Source: an uncultured Gammaproteobacteria bacterium
GTDB lineage: Bacteria > Pseudomonadota > Gammaproteobacteria > Arenicellales > JAANXG01
Direction: 5' to 3'
Length of the DNA stretch: 50,612 nucleotides
NCBI GenBank assembly: GCA_945787105.1
Contig: CALZGZ010000182.1
Span: 1-50,612, forward strand
In this document: one piece after another, positions 1-9,240 of the stretch
How the letters are laid out: each line of letters starts with the position of its first letter
How positions within the stretch are numbered: the first letter of the stretch is position 1
The notes under the pieces: model-generated
Database searches by the model: none
The model's input: the letters and a program-made list of their open reading frames with translations, nothing else
Told to the model about the DNA's origin: nothing
Translations under genes and position numbers: made by a program

Positions 1-1704
1 ATTATTATCGCTACCTCCCAGCTGAGTAAGATATTCGGCGTGTTTGCCGACAAGGGCGATTACTACTTCGAGACCATCTGGAATGTCATTCGCGCGGCGT
101 TCACCGATACCCACTGGCCGACCCTGGCGATCGCCGTGCTGGCATTCGCCATCATGATCGGTATCCGGCGTTTTAATCCACGCCTGCCCAATGTCCTGAT
201 CGCGGTGGCCGTGACTACGTTCGTCGCATACTATATCGAATTCGAACGCGCCGACGTCATCAAGCCTGCGCAGTTCGTCAATACCACCGTGCGATTGCTG
301 GTGGCGGAACAACTATCGGCCCGAGATCAATTGGCCACGGTTGATCGCGCGATCGCCGCCGCCAACGACAGATTCGTCGAGGTGCAAAAAACACTGGGCA
401 AGGATGATCCGAAGTTCCTCGATGCCCGCCATCAGCTGGACTCCCTTCGCTTGCACAAAGAACGTCGCCAGAAGACCATCAAGCTAGATCAAAGCGAGAT
501 CAAGGAGCTTCGCTTCCGTCGGGTGACGCAAAAAGGTGGCGACCCGGCACGTTTTTATCTTGCGGGTGAATTGCCGACGGGCATCCCCCATGACGGACAC
601 CTATGGCGAGTGGTCAAGTTCACCGATGACGGCGCCCTCGAAATAAGTGGTGGGGGCGCGGTGGTCGGCACTATTCCCCGGGGTCTGCCGGCGCTCAAGG
701 CGCCGAGTATCGACTTGGGCGTGGTGGCACAATTGTTACCGGCAGCGATTACCATCGCCCTACTCGGCTTCATGGAGGCGATCTCCATTGCCAAAGCAAT
801 GGCGACGCGCACCAAGCAGCGTGTCGACGCCAATCAAGAACTCATCGGTCAGGGTTTGGGGAATATCGTTGGCGGCCTGTTTCAAAGCTACCCGGTATCC
901 GGATCATTTTCCCGCTCGGCGGTCAATATCGAAGCGGGTGCATTGACCGGATTTTCTTCCGTGGTCACCAGCCTGATCGTCGTGATTGTGTTGTTGTGGC
1001 TGACACCCTTGCTGTACCACTTACCGCAGGCAACGCTGGCGGCGGTGATCATGATGGCCGTGTTCGGGTTGATCAATCTGGGCATCTTCAAGCATATCTG
1101 GAAGACGCAGCGCAGTGACGGCATCGTGGCAGTGATCACCTTCTTCTTGACCCTGACACTGGCACCGCACCTGGATTACGGCATTCTCATGGGTGCGGCC
1201 ATGGCCCTGGGGCTATACCTGTTGCGTACCATGCATCCGCGGGTGGTGGTGTTGGGTCGGTTCTGGGACGGCACGCTGCGCGATGCAGAGCTGTATACGC
1301 TCGAGACCTGTCCCAATATCTCGATGATACGTTTCGACGGCTCGCTGTATTTCGCCAATACCAGCTACTTTGAAGACAAGATCCTAGAACGCAGCTCACA
1401 AAAACCGGATCTGAAATATGTCATCGTCGACGGCGAGGGTATCAACGAGATCGATGCATCCGGCGAGGAAATGCTGTCGTCGATGGTAGAACGCCTGGAC
1501 GGGATCGGGGTGAAAGTGATCTTTACCCAGTTCAAACGCCAGGCCTACGATGTACTGAAGCGCTCCGGCTTCATCGACAAGGTCGGTGAGGAATGCTTTT
1601 TTCGTCACGTGGAGCACGCCCTGCGTCACGTCTGGCAGGAACTGGGCGACGATCATGTCGATAGCTGCTCCCTCAACCCGCTACGCCAGGCGGCGAAGGG
1701 TTGA
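1..1704 (+). CDS. SulP-family anion transporter with C-terminal STAS domain; 5' end runs off the window
   Basis: Frame open from base 1 (IIIATSQLSKIFGVFADKGDYY...); SulP core motifs (LLGFMEAISIAKAMA, NQELIGQGLGNIVGGLFQSYPVSGSFSRSAVN) and a C-terminal STAS domain. Confidence 0.93.
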   Translation: MIIATSQLSKIFGVFADKGDYYFETIWNVIRAAFTDTHWPTLAIAVLAFAIMIGIRRFNPRLPNVLIAVAVTTFVAYYIEFERADVIKPAQFVNTTVRLLVAEQLSARDQLATVDRAIAAANDRFVEVQKTLGKDDPKFLDARHQLDSLRLHKERRQKTIKLDQSEIKELRFRRVTQKGGDPARFYLAGELPTGIPHDGHLWRVVKFTDDGALEISGGGAVVGTIPRGLPALKAPSIDLGVVAQLLPAAITIALLGFMEAISIAKAMATRTKQRVDANQELIGQGLGNIVGGLFQSYPVSGSFSRSAVNIEAGALTGFSSVVTSLIVVIVLLWLTPLLYHLPQATLAAVIMMAVFGLINLGIFKHIWKTQRSDGIVAVITFFLTLTLAPHLDYGILMGAAMALGLYLLRTMHPRVVVLGRFWDGTLRDAELYTLETCPNISMIRFDGSLYFANTSYFEDKILERSSQKPDLKYVIVDGEGINEIDASGEEMLSSMVERLDGIGVKVIFTQFKRQAYDVLKRSGFIDKVGEECFFRHVEHALRHVWQELGDDHVDSCSLNPLRQAAKG

Positions 1705-1984
1705 ACCACATATTGCACCAAGGCGCCCCGCCCCTATTCTCGCCTTACAACCTGGAGCATCGAATATCACCATTTCCTGGAAAAAATGAGGGTCAGAGTC
1801 ACACACTCCAACCTATCGTTCATTATCGCAGCGCAGAGCCCAATTAACCGACCGTGCGCTTGGCCCCGCCTTGTCCCTGCCTTGTCCCCGCACAGCAGGG
1901 GAACAGCAGGGGAACAACCGGGGCACTACGCGCAGGACAAGTCCCTTCACCATCACCCTGGATCCTTGACGCAATATGCGCATT
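1704..1984. repeat. MITE-like repeat copy abutting the SulP stop codon
   Basis: Left end AACCACATATTGCACCAAGGCGCCCCGCCCCTATTC; right end GATCCTTGACGCAATATGCGCATT; internal CTTGTCCCCGCACAGCAGGGGAACAGCAGGGGAAC identical to the 31499 copy. Confidence 0.75.
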
Positions 1985-2102
1985 AAGAAGCACGTTTTTC
2001 GCCTGTGGGCTTGAATTTGCGTCGCAAATTCCCTAGCCCAGCCTTTCCGTTTGTAGCAGAAAGTGCTAAGAAACCAGGAACAAAGCAGCCGCCAAATAAC
2101 TT

Positions 2103-2978
2103 GTGACATCCTACCTAATCGTGAACGCCGATGATTTTGGATATGCCCCCGGCATCAATCAAGGCATTGTAGAAGCCGCCACCAAGGGTGTCGTAACCGC
2201 CACTGGCGTGCTCGCGAACTGTACCGATTTCGAACCACAACTAAACGTACTTAAAACCTCGGAACAATTGGATATCGGAGTGCATCTCAACCTGACACAC
2301 GGTGACCCGCTGACGCCAGACATGCAAGCACTGGTGCAAAAATGGAAGGGCCGGTTTCCGGATAAATTTACGCTTATACGCCAACTGGCGCTAAACAGAA
2401 TAAATATGGCCGCGGTAGAGGGAGAGTGGCGTACCCAGCTTGAGCGCTGTATATCGCAAGGGATCAAGGTATATTTTTTGAATTCACACGAGCACGTACA
2501 CATGCTCCCGGGTCTGTTTTCAATGGTCGGGCGTCTGGCTCGTGATTACTCGATTCCTCACATCCGGGTTGTAGTCAGCGAATGGCACACCAAGAACAAG
2601 ATTGGTGCTGGCGCGAAAAACCTAATTATGGAAATTTTGGGTCGCTGCGCACCGTCTGAGTATCGAACAAGGTCACCGGTTATGTTGGGGCTGGCGCAAA
2701 GCGGGAAACTTGATCAATCCTACCTGGCGAGAACACTGCCGTCTCTAAAACCGGACAAAGTGTATGAGCTAATGTGTCATCCTGGCTATTACCGGCCAGG
2801 GGAGATTGTCGATCCAGCGCTACTGCGCTACCACAAATGGGATCAGGAACGGGAGCTTTTGTGCAGTGAATACGTCAAGCAACTGTGCCACAGGCACGCG
2901 GTACAACTCATCGGTTATCGTCATCTCGAGATTCTTGGTGATCGACTCACAGTAGCGCGGCACATGACTTTGGGTTGA
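2103..2978 (+). CDS. ChbG/HpnK (YdjC-like) carbohydrate deacetylase
   Basis: N-terminus YLIVNADDFGYAPGINQGIVEA; downstream HVHMLPG and MCHPGY motifs typical of the YdjC family. Confidence 0.9.
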   Translation: MTSYLIVNADDFGYAPGINQGIVEAATKGVVTATGVLANCTDFEPQLNVLKTSEQLDIGVHLNLTHGDPLTPDMQALVQKWKGRFPDKFTLIRQLALNRINMAAVEGEWRTQLERCISQGIKVYFLNSHEHVHMLPGLFSMVGRLARDYSIPHIRVVVSEWHTKNKIGAGAKNLIMEILGRCAPSEYRTRSPVMLGLAQSGKLDQSYLARTLPSLKPDKVYELMCHPGYYRPGEIVDPALLRYHKWDQERELLCSEYVKQLCHRHAVQLIGYRHLEILGDRLTVARHMTLG

Positions 2979-3001
2979 GTCTCTTACAGTGTTGACCAGT
3001 G

Positions 3002-4012
3002 TTAACCAAAACTGGTCTGTGATCCACTGTTTTTATCAAACCCGCATGTCGACTCGACGACATAAGGCGGCCTGTCTTTGACCTCTGCGTATATCTTGGC
3101 GATGTATTCGCCGATGATGCCCAGGCTGATCATGATAAAACTTCCGATCAGCAGCAGGGTGATGATAATCGTAACGAACCCGGAAACCGCGTAACCGCGA
3201 AACCATGACCATAACGCTTCCACCGACACGATGATCCCGAAAACCAGGGTCGCCGCACCCAATATCGTGATCACACGAAGCGGCGCGGAAGTGAACGACG
3301 TGATAGCGGTAAGGGCCAAGTCGAACAAGGCAAAGCCTGACCACTTCCCACTACCGGTATCACGTTCAACGACGTCGAACGGTACGCTTGACTGTTCAAA
3401 CCCAGCCCAGCCCGCCAAGCCCCGGTAAAATCGGCCACGCTCAGGCAATTCATGTACCAGCAGGTCAATCACAGTGCGATCCAGCAACTTGAAATCAGAT
3501 GCGCCCTGCATGTTCAGACCACTGGTCAAGGAGAGAAGCTTGTTGAACAATGCAACACTTGATCGCGTGAGCCAACCATCGATCTGGCGGTCCCGTTTTA
3601 CGGCATGGACCACCTTGGCGCCGTCGCGCCACTTTTTTAGCATTTGTGGGATCAGTTCGGGTGGGTGCTGCAGATCAGCGTCCATGGTAATGGACACGGC
3701 TCCATCGGCAGCCCTTAGCCCGGCCAGAAGAGCCGATTCTTTACCGAACTTACGGCTCAGGCGGATACCCTTGATGTTTACGTCGATGGCGTTTAAGCGC
3801 GCAATTTCCTCAAAGGTCCCATCGCTACTGCCGTCATCCACGACAATGATTTCGTATGTTAACTCCAAAGAATGTATTACTTTAAGGATACTCTTCACAG
3901 CGGCGCCCAGACCCGAGGCCTCGTTGTGCGCGGGCAGCACAATGCTGACCACAAGCGATGAACCGGCTGTTGTGACCGTACCGCCACTATGCTCGGTGTT
4001 CACCGTATTCAT
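3002..4012 (-). CDS. Family 2 glycosyltransferase, polyprenyl-phosphate hexose synthase type (DPM1/GtrB/ArnC-like) with C-terminal TM helices
   Basis: VVSIVLPAHNEASGLGAAV, EIIVVDDGSSDGTFEEI, MDADLQHPPELIP; two C-terminal hydrophobic segments. ORF extends to 4084 but the likely start is MNTVNTEHSGG at 4012. Confidence 0.9.
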   Translation of the reverse strand: MNTVNTEHSGGTVTTAGSSLVVSIVLPAHNEASGLGAAVKSILKVIHSLELTYEIIVVDDGSSDGTFEEIARLNAIDVNIKGIRLSRKFGKESALLAGLRAADGAVSITMDADLQHPPELIPQMLKKWRDGAKVVHAVKRDRQIDGWLTRSSVALFNKLLSLTSGLNMQGASDFKLLDRTVIDLLVHELPERGRFYRGLAGWAGFEQSSVPFDVVERDTGSGKWSGFALFDLALTAITSFTSAPLRVITILGAATLVFGIIVSVEALWSWFRGYAVSGFVTIIITLLLIGSFIMISLGIIGEYIAKIYAEVKDRPPYVVESTCGFDKNSGSQTSFG

Positions 4013-5303
4013 CTCCCCGGTTACGATTGAATTTGTCCCATTCACCCAACGAGCGATGAATGGCGGCCGCAAGCAGCACCGCACCCAGTGGGATCAGTCC
4101 CACTGATTGGAACGTTTGCACCCACGTGCGTGGCCAGAATATCGGACTGGTCCCCGCCAACAGGATCAAAGAGGCCACGACAAACCCGCGGAACACGCCG
4201 TCTTTGTATTGCCGTACATACCAGATGTAAAGCACATACACGAGTGCCGGCAAGATGACCACGAAGTAATGTTTCTGTGCGGTGGTCGTCGTTGCCGCGA
4301 TCAGGGCGAAGATGAACGACGCTACGGCGGGTTGCATCCAAGGTTGCGACGGTCGCCCGAATTTGTAACTGACATAAGCAACCCATAGGAACATGATCAC
4401 AAACACGATCCACGCCATGATTTGTACCATAGAGTCTGGCAGCGATAACAGCGAGACGGTGCTACTCGTACCGCCGAGGTGATGGACCTCCATGTCGGTA
4501 AGTACCCGGCGCAGACTGACATACAGTGAAACGTTATTTGAGGCAGACCATACACCTTGTGGCGTAGCCTGCTCCATCATATGCTGTACCCAACTGTGCA
4601 AGTAGAGCCAATTCTTGTTCACCCCAACCAGCGTCGCCGGTATCGCTGCGCCCGCAACCACCCCAATTGCTGCGGCGGCGACCACCGTCAGACGAGCGGA
4701 TACCGCATACCACACTAAAAAAGGGACAGCGAACGGTTTCAGCAACAGCGAACACCCCATGACCAGACCGCCCAGAATAGTACGGCGATTCGCAACCAGC
4801 AGGTAGCCGGCGACTAATACCGCCAGTAACAACAGATTCGCCTGCCCATAGTACAGGTGTGACAACAGATAACGCAGCAGTACGAGCAAACTGATCCCTG
4901 CCACCAGTAACTGGGTAGCCGGCGGTTCATCAAGAAACTTACGGCCTGCGACCAGGTGGTACCAATTCAAAAAGACAATACAGACCAACGCAATACTGAA
5001 TGTTGTCCAACTCAGAACGGCCCAGTTGAAGGGCAGAATTGCCAACGGTGTGCATATAAATGCGAACAGCGGTGGATAACGATAGAACTTTCCAGCGTCG
5101 CTGGCGATGGTATACAGATTCTCCTCCGCCAGCATGGTGCGTGCCGCATGCAGATAAACAGCGAGGTCACTACCGAATGGGTCGTTAATCTGTCTGCGGG
5201 AAGCAAGCGCAATAAGCAACACACCACAAAGCGCGAAAAGTGCCCACACAATTCGATTGAGCGAGCACCATGGTCTAATCAAACTCATTGCGAAAATTCT
5301 CAA
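3987..5303 (-). CDS. GT87-like (DUF2029) polytopic glycosyltransferase
   Basis: Multi-TM protein with FGSDLAVYLHAARTMLAEENLYT near the N-terminus and the repeated hydrophobic layout of GT-C/GT87 enzymes; overlaps the GT2 start by a few codons. Confidence 0.8.
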   Translation of the reverse strand: MRIFAMSLIRPWCSLNRIVWALFALCGVLLIALASRRQINDPFGSDLAVYLHAARTMLAEENLYTIASDAGKFYRYPPLFAFICTPLAILPFNWAVLSWTTFSIALVCIVFLNWYHLVAGRKFLDEPPATQLLVAGISLLVLLRYLLSHLYYGQANLLLLAVLVAGYLLVANRRTILGGLVMGCSLLLKPFAVPFLVWYAVSARLTVVAAAAIGVVAGAAIPATLVGVNKNWLYLHSWVQHMMEQATPQGVWSASNNVSLYVSLRRVLTDMEVHHLGGTSSTVSLLSLPDSMVQIMAWIVFVIMFLWVAYVSYKFGRPSQPWMQPAVASFIFALIAATTTTAQKHYFVVILPALVYVLYIWYVRQYKDGVFRGFVVASLILLAGTSPIFWPRTWVQTFQSVGLIPLGAVLLAAAIHRSLGEWDKFNRNRGDEYGEHRA

Positions 5304-5325
5304 TCAATCGTGTCCCTCAATCTCA

Positions 5326-6060
5326 TCACATCCATATCATAATATGAGAACGGTTGTCATTAACGGTCAGGCGCTTGACAATCAATTCGCTCTCGAGATT
5401 TTCATCTCGCGCCATCTCGCTTAATTCCTCTCCACTGAAGTTGAGCAAGCCCATTTTGCGTCTGAGGTCCGCGTATTGTCCAAATTGTGCTCGCCAGAGA
5501 AACTTAACTGTTTGCAAGAACATATGTTCTCGAAACGTGGTGCGGAGAACGCTGTAGACATCCTCCAGCAAGCCGGTATCAACCAGAATATCGGCGATCA
5601 AAAACCGTGACTTAGGTTCCGCGACGCGCTTGACGGCCGCCATCAAACGCCGCACGTCGTTTTTCTCCTGGTAGTATTGGATCACGCTCAGACAGATTAT
5701 TTTGGTGAATCGTTGCTCGCCGAGAATCGATAGGTCTGTATAGTCCTCGCCAAGTTGCTCAACCTGGGCGTTGCGGAAGCCGGCTAAACGTGAACGACAT
5801 TGCCGAACGTACTTGGAAGACACATCCACACCGCACACTTTGTCTACTTTGGGAGCCAATGCCTCCAGCAAGTGCCCGGGTCCGCAACCGATATCCAAAA
5901 TTCTGTCCTCTGCGGAATAGTCCATAAGCCCCGCACTGTTTTCGAGAAACACGTTTACATTGTGGCGGAGAAACTCATCATCAAACGTAGATTGATCAGA
6001 CCAGAAACGAGCCCATACGGAGTTATCCGAAAACTTGCCGGGTGTCGTAGTCACAATCAA
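5326..6060 (-). CDS. Class I SAM-dependent methyltransferase
   Basis: ILDIGCGPGHLLEALAPKVDKVCGVDVSSKYV motif I and motif II layout. Confidence 0.88.
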   Translation of the reverse strand: MIVTTTPGKFSDNSVWARFWSDQSTFDDEFLRHNVNVFLENSAGLMDYSAEDRILDIGCGPGHLLEALAPKVDKVCGVDVSSKYVRQCRSRLAGFRNAQVEQLGEDYTDLSILGEQRFTKIICLSVIQYYQEKNDVRRLMAAVKRVAEPKSRFLIADILVDTGLLEDVYSVLRTTFREHMFLQTVKFLWRAQFGQYADLRRKMGLLNFSGEELSEMARDENLESELIVKRLTVNDNRSHIMIWM

Positions 6061-6313
6061 TATGGTGCGGGAGAGTGGTTAGTTACACAAATTTAGTCGC
6101 AAATCGTTGCCGCATGTCAAGGGACCTGCGGCGCCCCAGTGTAGGGCCCGGCGTCACGTCTTGGAATCCGACATTATATTTGATGGTGGCGTATCACTAT
6201 ATCGGCTGATGTTTTTATCTTAACTCCAGCTCATTGCCCATATGGCGACGCAAGACTTGGCCCCTTTGGAGACCTTATAATGGCAGGTCAATGAACGAAT
6301 CATCGGGGTAAAG

Positions 6314-7453
6314 GTGTTTTCAACACGTTCCAATCTGCAGGCAGTGGTGGGTGACTTTCGCATCGATGAGATGATGCGCTATAGCCTGTTTGTGCCGCGG
6401 CTCTACAACCTATGCAAGTCGCTGGGGTTTGAGCCGGGAAATATCATGCCTTCCCGGGCGTTCTGTTCCGACGAGAATCAGGGCTATCCGATTATCCTGA
6501 TTACGAAACATTTCGGCACCTTCCCCTTCAACCATGGTATCGTCGGCGGCATCGTTGCCACAGACCGCCATGGCCCGCATGCCAGTCACGGCAAGGACCT
6601 GGTGATCATCCAGGCCAGTCACGTTGGTTATGATCCGGATACCAAAACCTTTGGTACCTATCGACGTATCCAAACAGCGAACGATGCCACCACGATGAGC
6701 TGCGGCAAGGTTGCTTCCGTAATTGAGTGGTACCAGGGCGAATACCGTTTCGCCCAAGAGAATATCTATCTGCGCCGACAAGGAGAGACCTATCTGGTCA
6801 CCATCGATAATCAATTGCTAAACGACGACCGCGATGAGGGGTTGTTTCTGCAACTGGATCGCATGGTCGAGCTCGACGGTGGCAGTACGGTACCAGTGCA
6901 GATGCACAGCACCTCTCGCACCTACCGGGCCAGTTCCGGTTTCCACGCGGCGTTGCCGGCGGAAGTCTGGCCACACGACGGCCGGATGAAAATCGGGCGC
7001 TATCTCGGCCCGGAACTGTTCACCTTCCGCCGCGTCATCAAGGGGGATATCGAGGGCCGCAGTCACCTGGAACAGAATCTGATTCATCCAATGCCTTGGA
7101 TCGTGACCTCGGCCGAGCCGATGTTGGTTGCGGCCCAAGTCAACACCCAGGCGGAATTCGATCGTACGTTTCGCACCATCGTCAGGGAGAAGCACTATCA
7201 AAATAAAAAGGTCCTATTCATCTCCTGTATCAGCATCGATATCTCGCCGCGGGAGGGACAGCTATTCCCTCTTACCAAAGGCGTACCCTGGGCGGCGTAT
7301 ATACAAGATGGTGCGGGTGGCTCGCGTACCCTGGAACAGGATGAGATTATCGGCCTCCTGCAAGAGCAGAGTGCGGACAATCCTGACCAGATCGATCTCG
7401 AAGACGCCATCGACGACATGGAGCAGGCGCAGGAGATCAAGATTGAGGTTTAA
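6314..7453 (+). CDS. LCIB-like (theta-type carbonic anhydrase fold) protein
   Basis: PSRAFCSDENQGY, FPFNHGIVGGIVATDRHGPHASHGKDLVIIQASHVGYDP and TTMSCGKV resemble the LCIB C/H/C zinc-site layout (C51, H103, C130). Confidence 0.68.
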   Translation: MFSTRSNLQAVVGDFRIDEMMRYSLFVPRLYNLCKSLGFEPGNIMPSRAFCSDENQGYPIILITKHFGTFPFNHGIVGGIVATDRHGPHASHGKDLVIIQASHVGYDPDTKTFGTYRRIQTANDATTMSCGKVASVIEWYQGEYRFAQENIYLRRQGETYLVTIDNQLLNDDRDEGLFLQLDRMVELDGGSTVPVQMHSTSRTYRASSGFHAALPAEVWPHDGRMKIGRYLGPELFTFRRVIKGDIEGRSHLEQNLIHPMPWIVTSAEPMLVAAQVNTQAEFDRTFRTIVREKHYQNKKVLFISCISIDISPREGQLFPLTKGVPWAAYIQDGAGGSRTLEQDEIIGLLQEQSADNPDQIDLEDAIDDMEQAQEIKIEV

Positions 7454-7683
7454 CGCCCCCAGCTATCTCAGGTGCTGGCCGAGTATTTCCGTGCCCTGAG
7501 CCTGGACCTAAGGTCAGCGTTCAGAAAAATCGGGTTTGGAGTCACTGACGCCGACCCCTATTTTTTACGCCAATCACGTCGAAAACCCCCCAATCCGGGC
7601 GCCAACGATATAACCGCACCCAAAACAACCTAAGTATTCAGTAGCACCATTCGATAGCTGAATTCGTAACAGACATCAAGGAT

Positions 7684-8217
7684 ATGCAGAAAATCGTATT
7701 TGGGCTGCGTTTCAATAACATTCGCGGCGATATCTATGGGGGGATAACCGCAGCGGTTGTGGCGTTACCGCTCACCCTGGCGTTCGGCGTTTCATCTGAC
7801 ACCGGGCCGCACCCGGAAGCGCAGCTCTCTAAACAAGAAGAGGAACTCATGCGCGAAGCGGGCGGTCGATTACTGCTATTTCACCTCAGCGGACCAATGA
7901 GCTTCGGCGCCGCTAAGGGCACTACGCGCCGCCTGGCCGGGTTCGATCAATACCACATCCTGCTCATCGATCTAACCGATGTGCCACAGGTCGATTTTAC
8001 ATCTTCCCGCGCCATCGACGATATGGTGCATGACGCAGTGGGCAGAGGCGGGCATGCTTTTCTGGTCGGTGCACACCCGCTAGTGGTCTCCATGCTGACT
8101 CGGCAAGGTGCCCTGCGGTTCGTGCCCGAGGATCACCGTTACCAGGATCGATTACCCGCGCTGCGGCACGCCGTGAAACTGATCCAGGAAAAGGCCGCCG
8201 GTGAAGAAGAATCGTAA
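7684..8217 (+). CDS. Internally deleted SulP protein: N-terminal SulP segment joined to C-terminal STAS domain
   Basis: MQKIVFGLRFNNIRGDIYGGITAAVVALPLTLAFGVSS is the normal SulP start; it continues directly into EAQLSKQEEELMREAGGRLLLFHLSGPMSFGAAKG...(STAS). The permease core is absent. Confidence 0.82.
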   Translation: MQKIVFGLRFNNIRGDIYGGITAAVVALPLTLAFGVSSDTGPHPEAQLSKQEEELMREAGGRLLLFHLSGPMSFGAAKGTTRRLAGFDQYHILLIDLTDVPQVDFTSSRAIDDMVHDAVGRGGHAFLVGAHPLVVSMLTRQGALRFVPEDHRYQDRLPALRHAVKLIQEKAAGEEES

Positions 8218-8283
8218 CCAACGCGTTTCCCCGGCGATACCATAGAATATCGCATAGCCAACCCCCGGTTTGGCGAAACCATT

Positions 8284-8515
8284 AGCCCGTACATTGCACT
8301 GAGTCGCCGCGGGTTCGGTCTCGAACACCTGAAATTGCGGTGCACTTAAGAGAAGAATTGGAGTCGGAGTTACAGACTTCGATCCCAATTTTTTATCGCC
8401 CCAGCGCGGTGTCAAGCCGCCCTACCCTGCAACTACGCGCAGGACTTGTCCTGCGCGTAGTTGCAGGGCAAGTCCCTCCCCCACCATCCAGGGACTTGTT
8501 TTAATATACCGGTTA
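8284..8515. repeat. MITE-like repeat copy, diverged
   Basis: Left end AGCCCGTACATTGCACTGAG and right end ACTTGTTTTAATATACCGGTT resemble the inverted termini of the 31499 copy; shares the ACTACGCGCAGGACTTGTC segment. Confidence 0.55.
8425..8468. repeat. Perfect 21-bp inverted repeat with 2-nt loop
   Basis: CCCTGCAACTACGCGCAGGAC-TT-GTCCTGCGCGTAGTTGCAGGG. Confidence 0.95.
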
Positions 8516-8598
8516 GTCCAAAGCAATCTTGGTTTTTTCAATCGGCCGCTGGCACCGATGTTGGCGCGGCTATTCCAACTTGGGATTGGTTACGGGTA

Positions 8599-9213
8599 GT
8601 GTCTCCATTCTTATGCATTCGATACTCCGTTGTTATTGCGGTTCTCGCCGCTGTGACCGCTTGCGCCGGCGCCGGTAAGGGGGCAGTGCAAGGTGCGGCA
8701 GGTGGCGCCGTCGCAGGCGCCGCCGGCGGCTTGATATCTTCGTTGATCTTTGGCGGTGATCCTGGCGAAGGGGCACTACGCGGCGCGGCGGTCGGGGCAA
8801 CCGTCGGTGGCGTCAGCGGCGCTATCAAGGGCTCACAGGAGGCGAAAGCCCAGAAACAGAAAAAATATGCTGCGCGTGAACGCGACATAGAGCAGTATCG
8901 GCGTGACATCGGCGACGATGCATTCAACGGCGCCGTTGCACTTGCCGAGTGCAAGCACGAGGTAGCGATTGCCAATGCGAATATAGCGAGCCAATCGACT
9001 AATTCAAATCATGCGCTGTCCGGCTTGTGGCTCAAGGCATTGACATACGCCGATCAGGGTAACAACGCGGCGACACGCGCCATGTATCCGGAAATCATCA
9101 GATGGGATCGCGCCGTCGATTCCGAAGCCGAGACCGAAGCCACGCTTCAGAACGTACTGCGCGAATTGAAGCAGATTCGTGTAGAGTACCGCCTGCCAAA
9201 AATCTGCAATTAA
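8599..9213 (+). CDS. Glycine-zipper lipoprotein
   Basis: Lipobox-like VIAVLAAVTAC followed by GKGAVQGAAGGAVAGAAGGLISSL and GALRGAAVGATVGGVSGAIKG. ORF opens at 8461; a GTG at 8599 is the more plausible start. Confidence 0.75.
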   Translation: MSPFLCIRYSVVIAVLAAVTACAGAGKGAVQGAAGGAVAGAAGGLISSLIFGGDPGEGALRGAAVGATVGGVSGAIKGSQEAKAQKQKKYAARERDIEQYRRDIGDDAFNGAVALAECKHEVAIANANIASQSTNSNHALSGLWLKALTYADQGNNAATRAMYPEIIRWDRAVDSEAETEATLQNVLRELKQIRVEYRLPKICN

Positions 9214-9240
9214 CGCCGACGGGATCTCGCTTAGCGCCGC

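Noticed and set aside
555-833. Antisense ORF inside the SulP gene, representative of many such track entries
   Set aside because: Shadow frame in GC-rich coding sequence; low-complexity translation and no RBS.
8538-8975. 145-aa antisense ORF opposite the glycine-zipper gene
   Set aside because: Ala/Pro-rich mirror of the Gly/Ala-rich repeat on the other strand.
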